64,000 nucleotides of DNA, taken from contig CALJGL010000024.1 in the NCBI GenBank assembly GCA_938075155.1, forward strand, positions 53,316-117,315, given 5' to 3'. Below the pieces are notes generated by a model, which did not search any database, was not told the DNA's origin, and saw only the letters and a program-made list of their open reading frames with translations. The DNA comes from UBA12191 sp009937185. Lineage in GTDB: Bacteria > Planctomycetota > UBA8108 > UBA1146. Below are positions 45,660-54,336 of this stretch, one piece after another. A program made the position numbers and the translations under genes. Positions within the stretch are counted from its first letter, which is position 1, and each line of letters opens with the position of its first letter.

Positions 45660-45828
45660 TTTAACCCGCTAACCTTCAGGAACCATGCGGAGAATCGACT
45701 CATGACCGCCGCTGTATGATCATCTTGGCGATGGGGCACTCATATACAAGTGACATGGGGGTGTATGGGGCGTTTTTATCTGGAATATTCAGATAAATCG
45801 GAGGAGTGAAGGCATAAAAAAGAAGAAA

Positions 45829-45856
45829 GGGTCCGGAGGGTATTCCCTCCGGACCC
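45829..45856 (-). terminator. Intrinsic terminator upstream of prfB
   Basis: A perfect 12-bp stem (45829-45840 with 45845-45856) around a 4-base loop is followed on the minus strand by TTTCTTCTTTTTT. No ordinary gene ends here. It terminates a short minus-strand transcript or acts as an attenuator about 170 bases before prfB. Confidence 0.85.
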
Positions 45857-45862
45857 TGTTTT

Positions 45863-45935
45863 CTATCAGGTGAGCAAGGCGGGTTCTCCGCCTCCCCCGT
45901 CAGAGGAACGGGTTAGCGAACCCACCTCCTGATAG
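45863..45935 (-). ncRNA. Candidate structured leader RNA
   Basis: On the minus strand an 8-bp stem (45935-45928 with 45870-45863) encloses several hairpins. One is GGGTT-CGCT-AACCC (45923-45910). An alternative is CCCGT/ACGGG (45912-45908 with 45900-45896), which shares three bases with the first. A third is AGGCGG/CCGCCT near 45893-45877. The mutually exclusive stems and the terminator just downstream resemble an attenuator or small RNA. No known Rfam family is recognised. Upstream, a GGTAG-GACG-CTACC hairpin may belong to the same RNA. Confidence 0.5.
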
Positions 45936-45951
45936 AGCCACGGACAATCAT
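45913..45951 (-). CDS. Possible 12-codon leader peptide
   Basis: ATG at 45951 lies ten bases after a strong AAAGGAGGT. It opens a 12-residue peptide, MIVRGSIRRWVR, with four arginines and one tryptophan. Its TAA stop (45913-45915) is inside the first hairpin of the structured RNA. The frame is too short for composition tests; the strong ribosome-binding site and its position before alternative hairpins and a terminator are the only evidence. Confidence 0.4.
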   Translation of the reverse strand: MIVRGSIRRWVR

Positions 45952-46211
45952 CAATGGACCACCTCCTTTCTTGGATTGGAGTATCCCAGTCTCACGTGGA
46001 CGTGACACCCACAACCGGGCATCGTCCTCACCGGTAGCGTCCTACCAGTTAGAAATTTTCGTCTAAACCCCAAAGGACTTACGCACGCCGCAAGTTGAAC
46101 ATCAGGGGATCTGGACCCTGTTGCGATCCATATCTACATGATATCACCCACGTCAGATCACGGTCATGACTTTTGTATGCCGAGCTTAATGAGTGGATGG
46201 AGAAGTGAAAA

Positions 46212-47222
46212 TTGTCCCTGAATCCGGAAATTGAGCCCCCCCAGGCAGACATTGGGGAATCATTGCCGGGCAAGCCTCCTGTGGGGAGATTGGCTCCGAG
46301 TCCAACAGGGGTTCTGCATTTGGGTAATGCGAGATCTTTTCTTCTGGCTTGGCTCTCGATTCGTCAACAGGGGGGAAAGCTGCTGCTTCGTATCGAGGAT
46401 CTGGACGGTCCAAGGATCAAGGCGGGTGCCACAGAGGCTGCTATTGAGGACTTGGAATGGCTGGGACTGGACTGGGACGAAGAGATTCGAATTCAGAGTC
46501 ACCGGCTTCCGTTGCATGAGAAGGCGCTTCAGGACCTGATCTCAGCAGGATTGGCATATCCTTGTTGTTGCACAAGAAAAGAGATTGAGGAAGCCGCCAG
46601 CGCACCCCATGAACAGGTTTCTTCTGGCGACCATCCCTCCGAGACCATCTATCCAGGAACTTGCCGGGGACGTTGGGGGAGTATGGAGGAAGCGGCTGAA
46701 GCGACGGGGAGAGATCCTGCTCTCCGGTTACTCGTGGAGGAGCCCGCCATCCCATTCTTCGACGATTTCAGAGGACAGGAAGAAGGGGTTCTCAATGGGG
46801 ATTTCGTCTTGAGTAAAAGAGATGGAACCCCTTCCTATCAACTGGCGGTGGTGGTGGATGATGCTCTGGATGGTATCTCAGAAGTGCTTCGGGCTGATGA
46901 CCTCATCCCTTCCACGCCGAGGCAGTTATTGCTCTATCGCCATTTGGGAGGGATTCCTCCCCGACATATTCACGTCCCGCTTATCGTGGGCCCTGACGGG
47001 AAAAGGCTGGCTAAACGTCACGGAGATACGAGTTTGGCTTTTTACAGACGGCAGGGAATCTCTCCTGAAGAGATCATCGGAGCTTTGGCACATTTGTGTG
47101 GCTGGGCTCCTCGAGGCGCGCGCCTCCGTCCCGCAGATTTGGTCGCGGGCTTTCAACTCGATCGACTTCCTAGTGAGCCAATGATCTGGGAAGACGAGAG
47201 GTACCTGACCGCAGACCATTGA
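46212..47222 (+). CDS. gluQ: Glutamyl-Q tRNA(Asp) synthetase
   Basis: A 336-residue GluRS-like enzyme without the anticodon-binding domain. It attaches glutamate to queuosine-34 of tRNA-Asp. Motifs are GRLAPSPTGVLHLGNARS (HIGH equivalent, about residue 25-42), the zinc-site cysteines YPCCCTRKE and YPGTCRG, and KRLAKRHGD (KMSKS equivalent). Start TTG with GGAGAAG six bases upstream. It is slightly longer than the E. coli protein (about 300 residues), with a 25-residue N-terminal extension. Confidence 0.9.
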   Translation: MSLNPEIEPPQADIGESLPGKPPVGRLAPSPTGVLHLGNARSFLLAWLSIRQQGGKLLLRIEDLDGPRIKAGATEAAIEDLEWLGLDWDEEIRIQSHRLPLHEKALQDLISAGLAYPCCCTRKEIEEAASAPHEQVSSGDHPSETIYPGTCRGRWGSMEEAAEATGRDPALRLLVEEPAIPFFDDFRGQEEGVLNGDFVLSKRDGTPSYQLAVVVDDALDGISEVLRADDLIPSTPRQLLLYRHLGGIPPRHIHVPLIVGPDGKRLAKRHGDTSLAFYRRQGISPEEIIGALAHLCGWAPRGARLRPADLVAGFQLDRLPSEPMIWEDERYLTADH

Positions 47223-47254
47223 AGTTTTTTATCAAATCCGTCATAGTCTGTCCT

Positions 47255-47275
47255 GACCGGAATGCCGCTCCGGTC
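47255..47275. other. Short hairpin between gluQ and the CHAT gene
   Basis: GACCGGA (47255-47261) pairs with TCCGGTC (47269-47275) around a 7-base loop. There is no T run, so a terminator is doubtful; it may be a leader structure of the CHAT gene. Confidence 0.4.
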
Positions 47276-47304
47276 TGCGACACCGGAGTATCGTCATTAC
47301 GCAA

Positions 47305-49563
47305 TTGCCAGCGTCCCGGATCTTTCCGGATCATGAACGGTTATTGGCTATTTTCGCACGTATTCAACGTGGCGGCCCCTTTCGTCTCAATGCGAATGGG
47401 CTGAAGGTACTTTTCCTTCTCGTCGCTAGTTTCACTGGTTTCTGTAATACACCTACTTCATCTGCAAATGCGTCGGACGTTTCGCTCCTTATCGATCACC
47501 TCACGAGTGATCGCCCTATTGTTGGTAAAGAAGTCTTTTCCATCGAAATACCCGCTGGAGAAGATGAGCGTGTTGTCGAAGTGATATTGATCAGTGCGGG
47601 GCAAGAAATCACTTTGGCAAGTTATTGGATCGATGGTAGTCGAGGAAAACTTCTTCTCGATGGTGAAGGTGTTCTTGGTCCAGACCCTGGACGTTTACCT
47701 CCCGGAGAAATCGTCACGAGATTGATAGATTCCCAGCAAGTCAGCACTCAATTATCTCAAACTATTCAGTGGGAGAATTCTCCCTGGTATCCCAATGGTG
47801 ATTCCACAGTTCATATTCTTGACCGAGTGGGTAGGAAACTGAGAGATGGGAAACCAGCAGTTGCTTATCGAGAATTGAAATCTGTTTCGAGAGAAGAAAT
47901 GGATGTAGAGCAGCTTGCCGAGTGGCACAGGCTTAATGCATCCGTGCTAGATGTGTTTTCGAAGATTGATCGTGTTCACGTTCAGCCATCGAAGCAACAA
48001 TTGGCTAGAGCGTTCGAGATCTCCAATGAGTCATCGTTCGTAAGAATCCGAAGTCTAATTGACCGAGCTGAGAGGCGCCTTCGAGAAGGTCGGATAAGTC
48101 AAGATCCTGAGGTGCGCAGGAATGAATCGAACGGGGCATTAAAAGATGCCAGATCTGCATTGAATCTCGCTCTTAAAAAGGGAGACAGGCGACTCGCCTC
48201 CATGTCATTGGTAGAGATAGCAAAGGCTACCGCCGAACGAGGTTGGAAATCAAATACATTGGCGGCTATCGAATCTGCGCGAGATCTTAATGGCGATTCA
48301 GATACAAACTGGAGAACAGAGTTGGCTCTCGCGAGGTTACATGAGGTGTCCGGAGATCGAGATAAAGCCATAGATTCTGCAAGATTAGCGGTCGCAGTTG
48401 TGGAATCGATGCGGTGGGGATACTCGGAAGATTCTTCAGCGATGTTTAAGAGAAGAGGGCCCGCACTGTTCCTTGCTGAGCTTCTTGCGAAGAGCGGTAA
48501 GGTTGTCGAATCACTTGCCGCTTGTGAATTACTCAGAATGAGGCGACCCGGCGAGATTGCGTTAGACGTTCTTCAAATTAATAGAATCGCTAAATCTGTA
48601 GGAGATCAGTTCTCTATTCAGGTTGTCTTGGATACAGGACGTCATCTATTGAATTGGAAAACAAGGAATGGTGAGTGGGTCGTTGATGTCACCGACCATG
48701 AAAATGGTGAACTTGTTGGTCATATCAATCATCTTCATCAAACCAGAGGAAAGGCGATCACTTCTGCGAGATGGATCTCCAAAAGAGTCTTCGATGATAT
48801 TCCTCCGAGTGGGGATAAATTTCTTTTGATACCCGTAGGTGATCTACGCCGTGTGCCATGGAGCATGTTGCCGGTGGACGGGAGATCGCTCCTCGATCAT
48901 TGTTCATGGAGCATGCTCCCGAATTTGCGAGCGGCAAAAAGAGAACTCTCCTCACTACCTTCTCGCAATTGGTTATCGCTAGTCGATCCCGAAGCGATAG
49001 ATAGACCTCGTCTTCCAGGAGCATTGGAAGAGGGGAAATTAGTGAGTCGTTCCATCCCTGAATCCAAAGTGATCAGTGGATCAGCGGCTAATGTGGAATC
49101 GTTGATTGCCGAGGTTGGGAACGCACAAGTTCTTCACCTGGCATGCCACGGAGATTTCGATCCGAGAGCTCCTCTGGAATCAAAATTGTTCCTTTCGCCA
49201 AGTGTCGAGAGCGAGAGTGGACAGTTCAAGGCGAGAGAATTGGCTCGTCTTCCTCTGGCCAATTGCAGACTTATTTTGCTCACCGGTTGCGAGACCGCTT
49301 TGGCAAGTGCTGTCGGTGCGGATGATCTGGCGGGGTTCACTGGAGCGGCTTTCGAAGCGGGTTGTGATGGGCTCCTAGGATCTCTCTGGCCTGTTGAAGA
49401 TGCGGTGGCACGTGAGGTTATTGGGGGGATAATTTCGGCTGCAAAAGATCAAAAAATGGCTTCAGAGGCTTTGAGAGACGCTTGCAGGTCGATTAAGCGA
49501 CAATTTGGTAATGATCAAGTTTCCGCCTGGAGTGGCTGGGTTCTGGTTGAGAATGGAAGATGA
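47305..49563 (+). CDS. CHAT-domain (caspase-like) protein, probably exported
   Basis: Up to 752 residues. A hydrophobic segment (LKVLFLLVASFTGFC, about residue 33-47) suggests a signal peptide. The middle is helical with TPR-like character (LALARLHEVSGDRDKAIDSARLA). The C-terminal CHAT peptidase domain has the catalytic histidine in HLACHGDFD (about 615) and cysteine in LLTGCETALA (about 660), followed by GSLWPVEDAVAREV, all typical. CHAT proteins are clan CD cysteine peptidases. The start is uncertain: TTG 47305 opens the frame but a later TTG near 47344 is possible. It precedes a secretin gene by about 215 bases. Confidence 0.75.
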   Translation: MPASRIFPDHERLLAIFARIQRGGPFRLNANGLKVLFLLVASFTGFCNTPTSSANASDVSLLIDHLTSDRPIVGKEVFSIEIPAGEDERVVEVILISAGQEITLASYWIDGSRGKLLLDGEGVLGPDPGRLPPGEIVTRLIDSQQVSTQLSQTIQWENSPWYPNGDSTVHILDRVGRKLRDGKPAVAYRELKSVSREEMDVEQLAEWHRLNASVLDVFSKIDRVHVQPSKQQLARAFEISNESSFVRIRSLIDRAERRLREGRISQDPEVRRNESNGALKDARSALNLALKKGDRRLASMSLVEIAKATAERGWKSNTLAAIESARDLNGDSDTNWRTELALARLHEVSGDRDKAIDSARLAVAVVESMRWGYSEDSSAMFKRRGPALFLAELLAKSGKVVESLAACELLRMRRPGEIALDVLQINRIAKSVGDQFSIQVVLDTGRHLLNWKTRNGEWVVDVTDHENGELVGHINHLHQTRGKAITSARWISKRVFDDIPPSGDKFLLIPVGDLRRVPWSMLPVDGRSLLDHCSWSMLPNLRAAKRELSSLPSRNWLSLVDPEAIDRPRLPGALEEGKLVSRSIPESKVISGSAANVESLIAEVGNAQVLHLACHGDFDPRAPLESKLFLSPSVESESGQFKARELARLPLANCRLILLTGCETALASAVGADDLAGFTGAAFEAGCDGLLGSLWPVEDAVAREVIGGIISAAKDQKMASEALRDACRSIKRQFGNDQVSAWSGWVLVENGR

Positions 49564-49777
49564 CGTGCCGATAATAAGTACTATCAGTTACCAGACCAGT
49601 TGGAATGCCCCTGTGAGACAGGGGCTGAGGCTAGATCTGTGCGCCGATCATAATAACTTGCTGACTCTGGATCTTGTTTCTGGCGTCGGGAACTCTTCGC
49701 TACGATCAAACGTCTCCAATAGGTTCGTTTGTCGAAAAGTAAACACGTCCGGGGTACATACACAGTCGAGGAACACC

Positions 49778-52243
49778 ATGGCTTGGCCCAAGAGCAATAT
49801 TATTCTGTTTATTGCCACCCTCCTATTGGCGGTCGTTCCTATCGTGCCCGGTTTGGGAACCGCAGATTTACATCCATTGGAAGCCCAAGTTCCAAACATC
49901 ACTTTTGTGGAGTTGTTTCACTCTACAGGTGAAGAAGTGTTTGGTTTTCTTTCTAATTATCCAGATCTGAACAAATACATCGAATCAGGAGTGATTTCCC
50001 AGTTACCGAACAGGGAAAACTCTTTGATGCTCAATGCGGATCCTGAGACTACCGAAGCCTTGATCAGGACGATCAGGGAATATGAGTTGGTGGGAATCCG
50101 CAGCCGATTGAAGCAAGAGTCGATCACTGTGAAATATGCGGGACTCCAACTGGTTCTTGAAGCTCTGGCAGCCAGTAAAGTATGTCAGGTGTATCACCGG
50201 ACAGAAGAAGTCAAAAATGACTCTGTCAAACAAGGCAACAGAACCATCACTCGAACATACAAAAAAGCTATTTATTCACGGTATGAAGCAGCCAGTGAAA
50301 CAGTTTTACATTCATGGGATTTACCAGAGTTTCCATATGTGTTGGAAATCCCTCATGTCGATCCGATCTCATTGCCTCCTGTGAGGTTGGGAACCGGAAT
50401 AGAAGACTCCTCTATGTCTCTGACTTTTGAAGAGTCACCCTCGACGGAATCTCGCAACAGGTTATTAGTGGTGGGAACGACGGAAGACGTGAAGCGCATC
50501 GAAGAATTTATTGCGATGATCGATGTTCCTGCTCGCCAGATAATGATCGAAGTCCAAATCATTGAATTGGAAGCAGACGCTCTCACCGATTTGGGTATTG
50601 ATACTCTGGCCTTTGAAAAGCGAAGTTCTGTTGTGAATTTCGCTTCGCCTTTGCCTGGCGAGGCCATTCAGAATATCGGTGACAATTTCAATCCGATTCA
50701 ACAGGCGGGTTTGTCCTTCCTTTTCGACGATACCACCGAAGCGCTTTCTTCCCAGTTTCTTGCTGGAGTTCATGCATTGGTGAGAAAAGGCGATGCCATT
50801 ATCAAGGCACGACCAAAACTGTATGCACTGGACGACCGTCAAAGCCAACTGCATTTGGGCGAAAAGATTCCCACCTTCATTTCGACTGACGTTGTCAGAG
50901 ATGTCAGCGGTGGAAACTTTGTCGAAAACGTCAACAAGGTTGGCACCGAGCATATCGGTACGACGCTTGTCGTGAAACCTCGTATCAGTGGTAACGACGA
51001 GAACGAAGTTTCAATGCTGATAGATATCACTGTAAATAATTTGCAGGGTAGGCAGCAGGTTTTCGCAGAAGATCTATTGGGTATTCCACAGGTTGCCACT
51101 CGTAACTTCCGTGGACAGGCCAGAGTCAAGAACCACCGCCCCCTCATTCTGGGTGGACTGATCAAGGAGAGTGAGTTCGATTCAAAGAACTCCATTCCAG
51201 GTTTAGGTGACTTGCCTCTCATCGGCGATCTTTTCGGTCGCAAAAGTTCTAAGAAGCAAAGATCAGAGATCATCATTGTTCTGACTCCGCACATTCTTGC
51301 TGAAGATGGAGTCGATCCGATTTCTACGCCCAAAGAGAGTCGCCATTTCGACACACGTAACAGTGTGTTGTTCAATGATCGCTACATTCTTAAAGGTAGA
51401 GATCTCGTTGGCTTGGATCCGGTCAACAGGACCCCTGTAGAGGGATTCTCTCGTGATGACGTTCTCGATCTGACTCTTTTGAGCATCGTGAAGAAGCGAG
51501 AACTGGTCAGTAAATTGAAAATCTTTGAGGATTACCTTCCGGAGGCGAGTGAACAACTCAGCTATTTGAAGTTGAGGCATCCTGAGAAGTCTGTGGTCAC
51601 TTGGTCCAAGGAAGAGAGGCAACTCTTCTTCCAGGCGGCGGCGATCCTCGTTGAAAACATCAAAAGTTTGAATCCAGATCTCACCTATGACGATGTTGTC
51701 TCTCCACGCAGGGAAATCGTTGTGCCTACTAGTCCCTATCACGTCAGTTTGTCCTTCGACAAACTGAGAACCTTCTACGAGAAGGGTGATATTGTACTGA
51801 TGCGAGGCGAGACAGATCTGTCCGATAAAACCATCGACCTCCTGCAGCTATTGGGGAAAGATGATTTGGAAGATTTCGCACTCTTTGTGGAGTCTTTGGG
51901 GAGGACTGAGCAGGAGCATGGCAAGTTCAGGGATCTACTGGAAGATCAACTTTTGATTCTTTATCCCGACACGCAGTCCGTTTCAGAACTTGGTTACAAA
52001 GAACTATTGTCGGCTCTGGCTGAGAAGAATGTGGACTTCCTTGCGATTGCCACATTCTTAACTGTTCGACTTCAGGAAACGATTTCCAGTGGTGAGATAC
52101 CTCTGGGGGTTCTTGAAGATGATCTTGTAGCCTTTAGTCAGAGAACCGTGACTCTCGATCAACTGGGAGGTCGGCTCCAGGATCTGGATGAACGGTGGGA
52201 TGATCTGAACACATCGAAGAGTCGGCCCGTTCAGGGGCTTTGA
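49778..52243 (+). CDS. Secretin-domain protein (GspD/PilQ type)
   Basis: An 821-residue protein starting at ATG 49778 (GAGGAA upstream), with signal peptide IILFIATLLLAVVPIVPG. Short N-domains precede the secretin core at about residues 230-505. Core landmarks are RQIMIEVQIIELEADALTDLGID, IKARPKLYALDDRQSQLHLGEKIP, NKVGTEHIGTTLVVKPRI and PLILGGLIKESEFDSKN with PGLGDLPLIGDLFG. Secretins form outer-membrane pores for type II/III secretion and type IV pili. A 300-residue C-terminal extension, helical and without a known domain, is unusual. The longer frame from 49505 overlaps the CHAT gene and is not used. Confidence 0.85.
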   Translation: MAWPKSNIILFIATLLLAVVPIVPGLGTADLHPLEAQVPNITFVELFHSTGEEVFGFLSNYPDLNKYIESGVISQLPNRENSLMLNADPETTEALIRTIREYELVGIRSRLKQESITVKYAGLQLVLEALAASKVCQVYHRTEEVKNDSVKQGNRTITRTYKKAIYSRYEAASETVLHSWDLPEFPYVLEIPHVDPISLPPVRLGTGIEDSSMSLTFEESPSTESRNRLLVVGTTEDVKRIEEFIAMIDVPARQIMIEVQIIELEADALTDLGIDTLAFEKRSSVVNFASPLPGEAIQNIGDNFNPIQQAGLSFLFDDTTEALSSQFLAGVHALVRKGDAIIKARPKLYALDDRQSQLHLGEKIPTFISTDVVRDVSGGNFVENVNKVGTEHIGTTLVVKPRISGNDENEVSMLIDITVNNLQGRQQVFAEDLLGIPQVATRNFRGQARVKNHRPLILGGLIKESEFDSKNSIPGLGDLPLIGDLFGRKSSKKQRSEIIIVLTPHILAEDGVDPISTPKESRHFDTRNSVLFNDRYILKGRDLVGLDPVNRTPVEGFSRDDVLDLTLLSIVKKRELVSKLKIFEDYLPEASEQLSYLKLRHPEKSVVTWSKEERQLFFQAAAILVENIKSLNPDLTYDDVVSPRREIVVPTSPYHVSLSFDKLRTFYEKGDIVLMRGETDLSDKTIDLLQLLGKDDLEDFALFVESLGRTEQEHGKFRDLLEDQLLILYPDTQSVSELGYKELLSALAEKNVDFLAIATFLTVRLQETISSGEIPLGVLEDDLVAFSQRTVTLDQLGGRLQDLDERWDDLNTSKSRPVQGL

Positions 52244-52289
52244 TAACATCAGTTCCGAATCATTCGGCCGATGAAATAGCGGAGTTTCC

Positions 52290-53180
52290 ATGATTCCAGC
52301 ACACGCTCTAGCTCTTCGCCCTGGTATTGTCAGGTGGAATCTCGTTGTCAGGTGGAATCATGACAATGTCCTCTCCGCTGGGTCGGTGGTCCTTCCACTA
52401 TTTCTAGGAGCCATCCTTCTCGGGGGCTGTGCCGGTCCTGTTCCACAGGAAAGTCGGGAAGACATCCTGAAGGACATTCGAAGTACAACATTGATCCCTA
52501 ATCTAGGGGCTTACGATGATGAAGTTCAAAAGCATGCTTTAGACCGAATCCTTGTGAGTTTGAGAAAAGCTCCAGTGATCACCCGTAATCTGTTAGTGGC
52601 TGAACTTCAGGATCCTTTTATCGGGGCTCGTACCAAGCGAGTGATCTGTACGATATTGGCAAGAGAAGGGGATCAAAGAGCATTGCCCACACTCTCCTCC
52701 ATGCTCGCTGAAGGCAATGTTCTCGATGATGATCTTATCGAAACAGCTCTACTTGAGTTTGGTGAAGTCTCTCTTCCCCTCGTGATGACAGTGCTTCAGG
52801 AGGGACCGGTGACCGCTCGAAGAATGGCGGCCTCAATTCTACTTTCGCTGGGGGTCTCTCAAGCGTTCGATGCATTGGAAGATCGGTATCCCAATGAGAG
52901 GGATACTGAAGTTAGATTTTTATGCGTGTGTGGTTTTGCAGATGACAAAAGATCGAGCTCCAACAGGAGTTTGACGGATGCCCTCGATGATATAGAAGAA
53001 GGAATACGCCAAGCAGCATGGGGTGCTCTTCAACGTCGAGGACTGCTTCCAAGAAGTTTGGGGTTTGATCCGGAGGGAATGCCTTCTATTCGTCAATCCC
53101 AGATCGAAAATATCAGATCATGGTTTGCCGGTGACAGTACCCCTGTAGAAAACAGAAATCAGGAAGCACAGTCCTTGTAG
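52290..53180 (+). CDS. HEAT-repeat-like lipoprotein
   Basis: A 296-residue predicted lipoprotein with signal segment VVLPLFLGAILLGGC and lipobox Cys about residue 48. HEAT-like helical repeats follow (ALDRILVSLRKAPVITRNLLVAEL, RALPTLSSMLAEG, ARRMAASILLSLGV). The N-terminus before the signal is longer than usual and contains VRWNLVVRWNHD from an 18-bp duplication. ATG 52290 has CGGAG upstream. It lies 46 bases after the secretin gene and may be a secretin-associated lipoprotein (pilotin-like role is inference). Confidence 0.68.
   Translation: MIPAHALALRPGIVRWNLVVRWNHDNVLSAGSVVLPLFLGAILLGGCAGPVPQESREDILKDIRSTTLIPNLGAYDDEVQKHALDRILVSLRKAPVITRNLLVAELQDPFIGARTKRVICTILAREGDQRALPTLSSMLAEGNVLDDDLIETALLEFGEVSLPLVMTVLQEGPVTARRMAASILLSLGVSQAFDALEDRYPNERDTEVRFLCVCGFADDKRSSSNRSLTDALDDIEEGIRQAAWGALQRRGLLPRSLGFDPEGMPSIRQSQIENIRSWFAGDSTPVENRNQEAQSL
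52329..52364. repeat. 18-bp tandem duplication in the HEAT gene start
   Basis: Two adjacent 18-base units share GTCAGGTGGAATC and duplicate VRWN in the protein ahead of its signal segment. Confidence 0.75.
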
Positions 53181-53220
53181 TGGAATTTGTGTTTGTTTGT
53201 GGGATTGCTTTTATTCATGA

Positions 53221-53257
53221 AAAAGGGTCGTGAGGAGAATCTCCTCACGACCCTTTT
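53221..53257. terminator. Bidirectional hairpin terminator
   Basis: A perfect 17-bp stem (53221-53237 with 53241-53257) with an AAT loop, flanked by A on the left and T on the right, between the convergent HEAT and actin-like genes. Confidence 0.92.
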
Positions 53258-53281
53258 TTGATTTGATCAGGAACGATCTGA

Positions 53282-54304
53282 TTAAGCTTTCTGGTTGTTC
53301 ACAAACTCTTCCCAGAACTCGATGGGCATGTCTAGTGCCACCTTGAGGGCACCGTTGGAACCTGCATATTGAGGTTCTTCAACAGCCTTTACTTTGCCGC
53401 CTCCGTATTCAACGAGAGCTTCTTCCATGGCACGGGCGAGGCCTGTGATCTGGCTTCCACCTCCACCAAGAAGGATGTGATTCCGCATCTTCTGTTGGAA
53501 TTCTGGATCGTATGTGGCGATGAGGTCCTGAAGTGCCTCGATTGTCGGTTGGACGATTCCCATGCATGCTTCATGAACTTGATCGGTGACGTCGAATTCT
53601 GTTGGTTTACCTTTTACCGGGAAGGTTGCGAGCACTGAATCGTGCTGACGTCCGACGTTGGCAAAGTTCTCTTTGATCTCACGAACCATGTTGGTGGAAA
53701 ATTGCGCTTCCGTGTATTTCTCAGAAATCAGGTCGAAGAGTTTCTGATCGATAGCATCTCCACCAAAGTGATGGGTTCTCTGATCCTCAGCCTTGGGCAT
53801 TGTTCCGTGAACTCTGCACAAGTCGACGGTTCCTGCACCGATATCGATGACGAGTGTGTCGGCGAGAAAGTCGAGTCCATAAGCGACAGAGAAAGGTTCT
53901 GAACAGACGATGATGCTGTCCATGAACTCTGAAGCGGCTTCGAGGATGTGAGCCTTAGAGTCAACGCTGGCTTCAGCAGGTGCTCCAATGACTCCGTAGA
54001 CGGTGCTACCGGAAGGAATCTCCGCCAATTCGATAATATGCTCGATGAGGTCACGAGTGGCCCGTTTGGCATCGACTTCATCGCGAATCACTCCCTTGTC
54101 GAGTGGACGGACCAGATTCACTGACATTCTATTTTCGACAGCTTCTTCACCGAACACTTTATCTCGGCCACCGAGAAGCTTTTTACTTACATGATCCTGG
54201 GCGTATCCAACATATGACCAAACAGTGGTCCGGATACCTGTCGACGTGGTGATCGAGGTTCTACTCGTTCCCAAGTCCATTCCCACGTATACGATTTCAC
54301 TCAT
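53282..54304 (-). CDS. MamK-like bacterial actin
   Basis: A 340-residue actin-family ATPase. Phosphate-1 motif MDLGTSRTSIT (9-19), phosphate-2 VIDIGAGTVDLC (152-163) and adenosine motif LLGGGGSQITGL are complete. The stretches SEPFSVAYGLD and GTMPKAEDQRTHHFGG closely follow MamK, the filament that positions magnetosomes, more than rod-shape MreB. It should polymerise in the cytoplasm. AAGGAGG precedes the ATG. It is 32 bases downstream of a coiled-coil gene in the same operon. No magnetosome gene is nearby, so the cargo is unknown. Confidence 0.75.
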   Translation of the reverse strand: MSEIVYVGMDLGTSRTSITTSTGIRTTVWSYVGYAQDHVSKKLLGGRDKVFGEEAVENRMSVNLVRPLDKGVIRDEVDAKRATRDLIEHIIELAEIPSGSTVYGVIGAPAEASVDSKAHILEAASEFMDSIIVCSEPFSVAYGLDFLADTLVIDIGAGTVDLCRVHGTMPKAEDQRTHHFGGDAIDQKLFDLISEKYTEAQFSTNMVREIKENFANVGRQHDSVLATFPVKGKPTEFDVTDQVHEACMGIVQPTIEALQDLIATYDPEFQQKMRNHILLGGGGSQITGLARAMEEALVEYGGGKVKAVEEPQYAGSNGALKVALDMPIEFWEEFVNNQKA

Positions 54305-54336
54305 GGGGGTGTCCTCCTTATTGCCGGGAAGCGATC

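Noticed and set aside
44544..45720. Programmed frameshift in prfB
   Set aside because: The RF2 N-terminal region is continuous in one frame and a TAG in-frame just upstream of the TTG limits the start.
53282..54304. Reading this as evidence for a magnetosome island
   Set aside because: Only the actin-like gene is MamK-like; no mamA, mamB, mamM, mamI or other marker is in the window.
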